The notes under the pieces were generated by a model. It was not told the DNA's origin and did not search any database. It was given only the letters and a program-made list of their open reading frames with translations. From NCBI RefSeq assembly GCF_002741035.1, contig NZ_CP016808.1:4884501-4948500 (forward strand): 64,000 nt of DNA, in the 5' to 3' direction. The position numbers and the translations under genes were made by a program. This DNA is from Paenibacillus sp. BIHB 4019. GTDB lineage: Bacteria; Bacillota; Bacilli; Paenibacillales; Paenibacillaceae. Below, piece by piece: positions 63,569 to 64,000 of the stretch; the first letter of the stretch is position 1, and every line of letters starts with the position of its first letter.

Positions 63569-63937
63569 ATGCGTGATGGACATAGACATAAAGACAAACG
63601 TGGTCATGGAGAACATGGGGAACACCGGGGGCATGGGCATCATCATAAGCACGGGGTGCAAGCGCAGACGTTTCGCCGTGGCAGGGCTCTCGCTTTTCTG
63701 GAATCGCTTAATGTGAAGCGGTCGACGTTGCAGCGGCAATTAGACGAGCCGGAGTTTGAGTCGATTAAGCAGGTTATTAGCGGCGAGTTAAAAGCGACAG
63801 ACACGATCATCCAAGAATTTATCCATGTGTTTCAGCTTTATGACCTAACCCATGATTCTCCCATTACTGAAGAGAAATCAAGCGGCGACAATAACGATGG
63901 GGACGATGAAGCTAATCCTCCAATCGAAAACAGTTAA
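63569..63937 (+). CDS. His-rich small protein
   Basis: About 122 aa. The first 30 residues are very rich in His, Gly, Lys and Arg (DGHRHKDKRGHGEHGEHRGH), a likely metal-binding stretch. The middle (RRGRALAFLESLNVKRSTLQ, FESIKQVISGELKATDTIIQ) is helical and conserved-looking, and the tail is acidic and disordered. ATG 63569 is chosen because GAAAGGGGA lies 8 bases upstream; the longer frame from 63482 would cross the operators. No enzyme motif is seen. A gene starts 46 bases after it, in the same direction. A regulatory role with that gene is a guess. Confidence 0.65.
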   Translation: MRDGHRHKDKRGHGEHGEHRGHGHHHKHGVQAQTFRRGRALAFLESLNVKRSTLQRQLDEPEFESIKQVISGELKATDTIIQEFIHVFQLYDLTHDSPITEEKSSGDNNDGDDEANPPIENS

Positions 63938-63983
63938 TTTTGGGGCCATGGAGCCGCTATAAAAATGGAGGTGATGTTTCGAC

Positions 63984-64000
63984 TTGAAACCGAACGGCAT
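63984..64000 (+). CDS. Start of next gene, cut by window edge
   Basis: TTG 63984 follows GGAGGTGAT by 8 bases, so a coding region very likely begins here. Only five codons are visible and no product can be named. It is probably in one operon with the His-rich protein. Confidence 0.5.

Overview
The window looks like a chromosomal segment of a low-to-mid GC Gram-positive, spore-forming bacterium close to Paenibacillus. Reasons seen in the sequence: strong AGGAGG-type ribosome binding sites with many GTG and TTG starts, a YesN-type regulator next to a sugar-uptake operon with the DUF5696/Yip1/NHL gene set, S-layer homology (SLH) domains, a CotQ-like oxidoreductase, LTA synthase and an ECF/anti-sigma pair with DUF4367. 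The genus is an inference from gene content.

Layout. (1) 1-16.3 kb is a carbohydrate region. It has the end of a GH10 xylanase, an AraC-type response regulator with a degenerate receiver, and a nine-gene co-directional operon: two substrate-binding proteins, two CUT1 permease pairs, and an NHL-repeat/Yip1/DUF5696 module between the pairs. No ATPase gene is present, so a shared MsmX-type ATPase is expected. A CotQ-like FAD enzyme follows. (2) 16.6-27 kb is ordinary chromosome: a metallophosphatase broken by one stop codon, a lysophospholipase-like hydrolase with a MarR regulator, an Lsa-type ABC-F gene behind a well-formed transcription attenuator, an MMPL exporter with a TetR regulator, and a LysR/CynX-type MFS pair. 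(3) 27-45.2 kb is an AT-rich accessory island. It holds broken genes, integrase, transposase and IstB remnants and several fragments that resemble the 3' half of a tRNA-Ala gene. Intact genes inside it are a zinc-ribbon/ParB-like/small DNA-binding-like cassette, a TIR-domain gene, a three-gene OLD nuclease + UvrD helicase + PLD nuclease operon (Gabija-like), an ECF sigma/anti-sigma pair, and two nearly identical secreted S8 proteases. (4) 45.3-50 kb has a 1.2 kb-codon surface protein with 14 FG-GAP/VCBS repeats and three SLH domains, and the ruins of a paralogue. (5) 50-64 kb is chromosome again: DUF1801 protein, LTA synthase and a glycosyltransferase, a NarL-type two-component system divergent from a second MMPL exporter, a P450-ferredoxin pair, a MocR regulator divergent from an LLM oxidoreductase and Ogt, a hydroxypyruvate isomerase remnant, and a His-rich protein behind a promoter with doubled GTATAC operators.

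How it works together. The left part is a polysaccharide-degradation and oligosaccharide-import locus. The middle island appears to have grown by repeated insertion near a tRNA-Ala sequence. An 18-bp direct repeat (34236-34253 and 40656-40673) brackets the Gabija-like operon, and an outer pair of direct repeats of about 3 kb (the protease duplication) brackets it again, so the defence genes could be lost by recombination at either level. The right part is mostly envelope, efflux and redox functions. No CRISPR array, rRNA or intact tRNA gene was seen.
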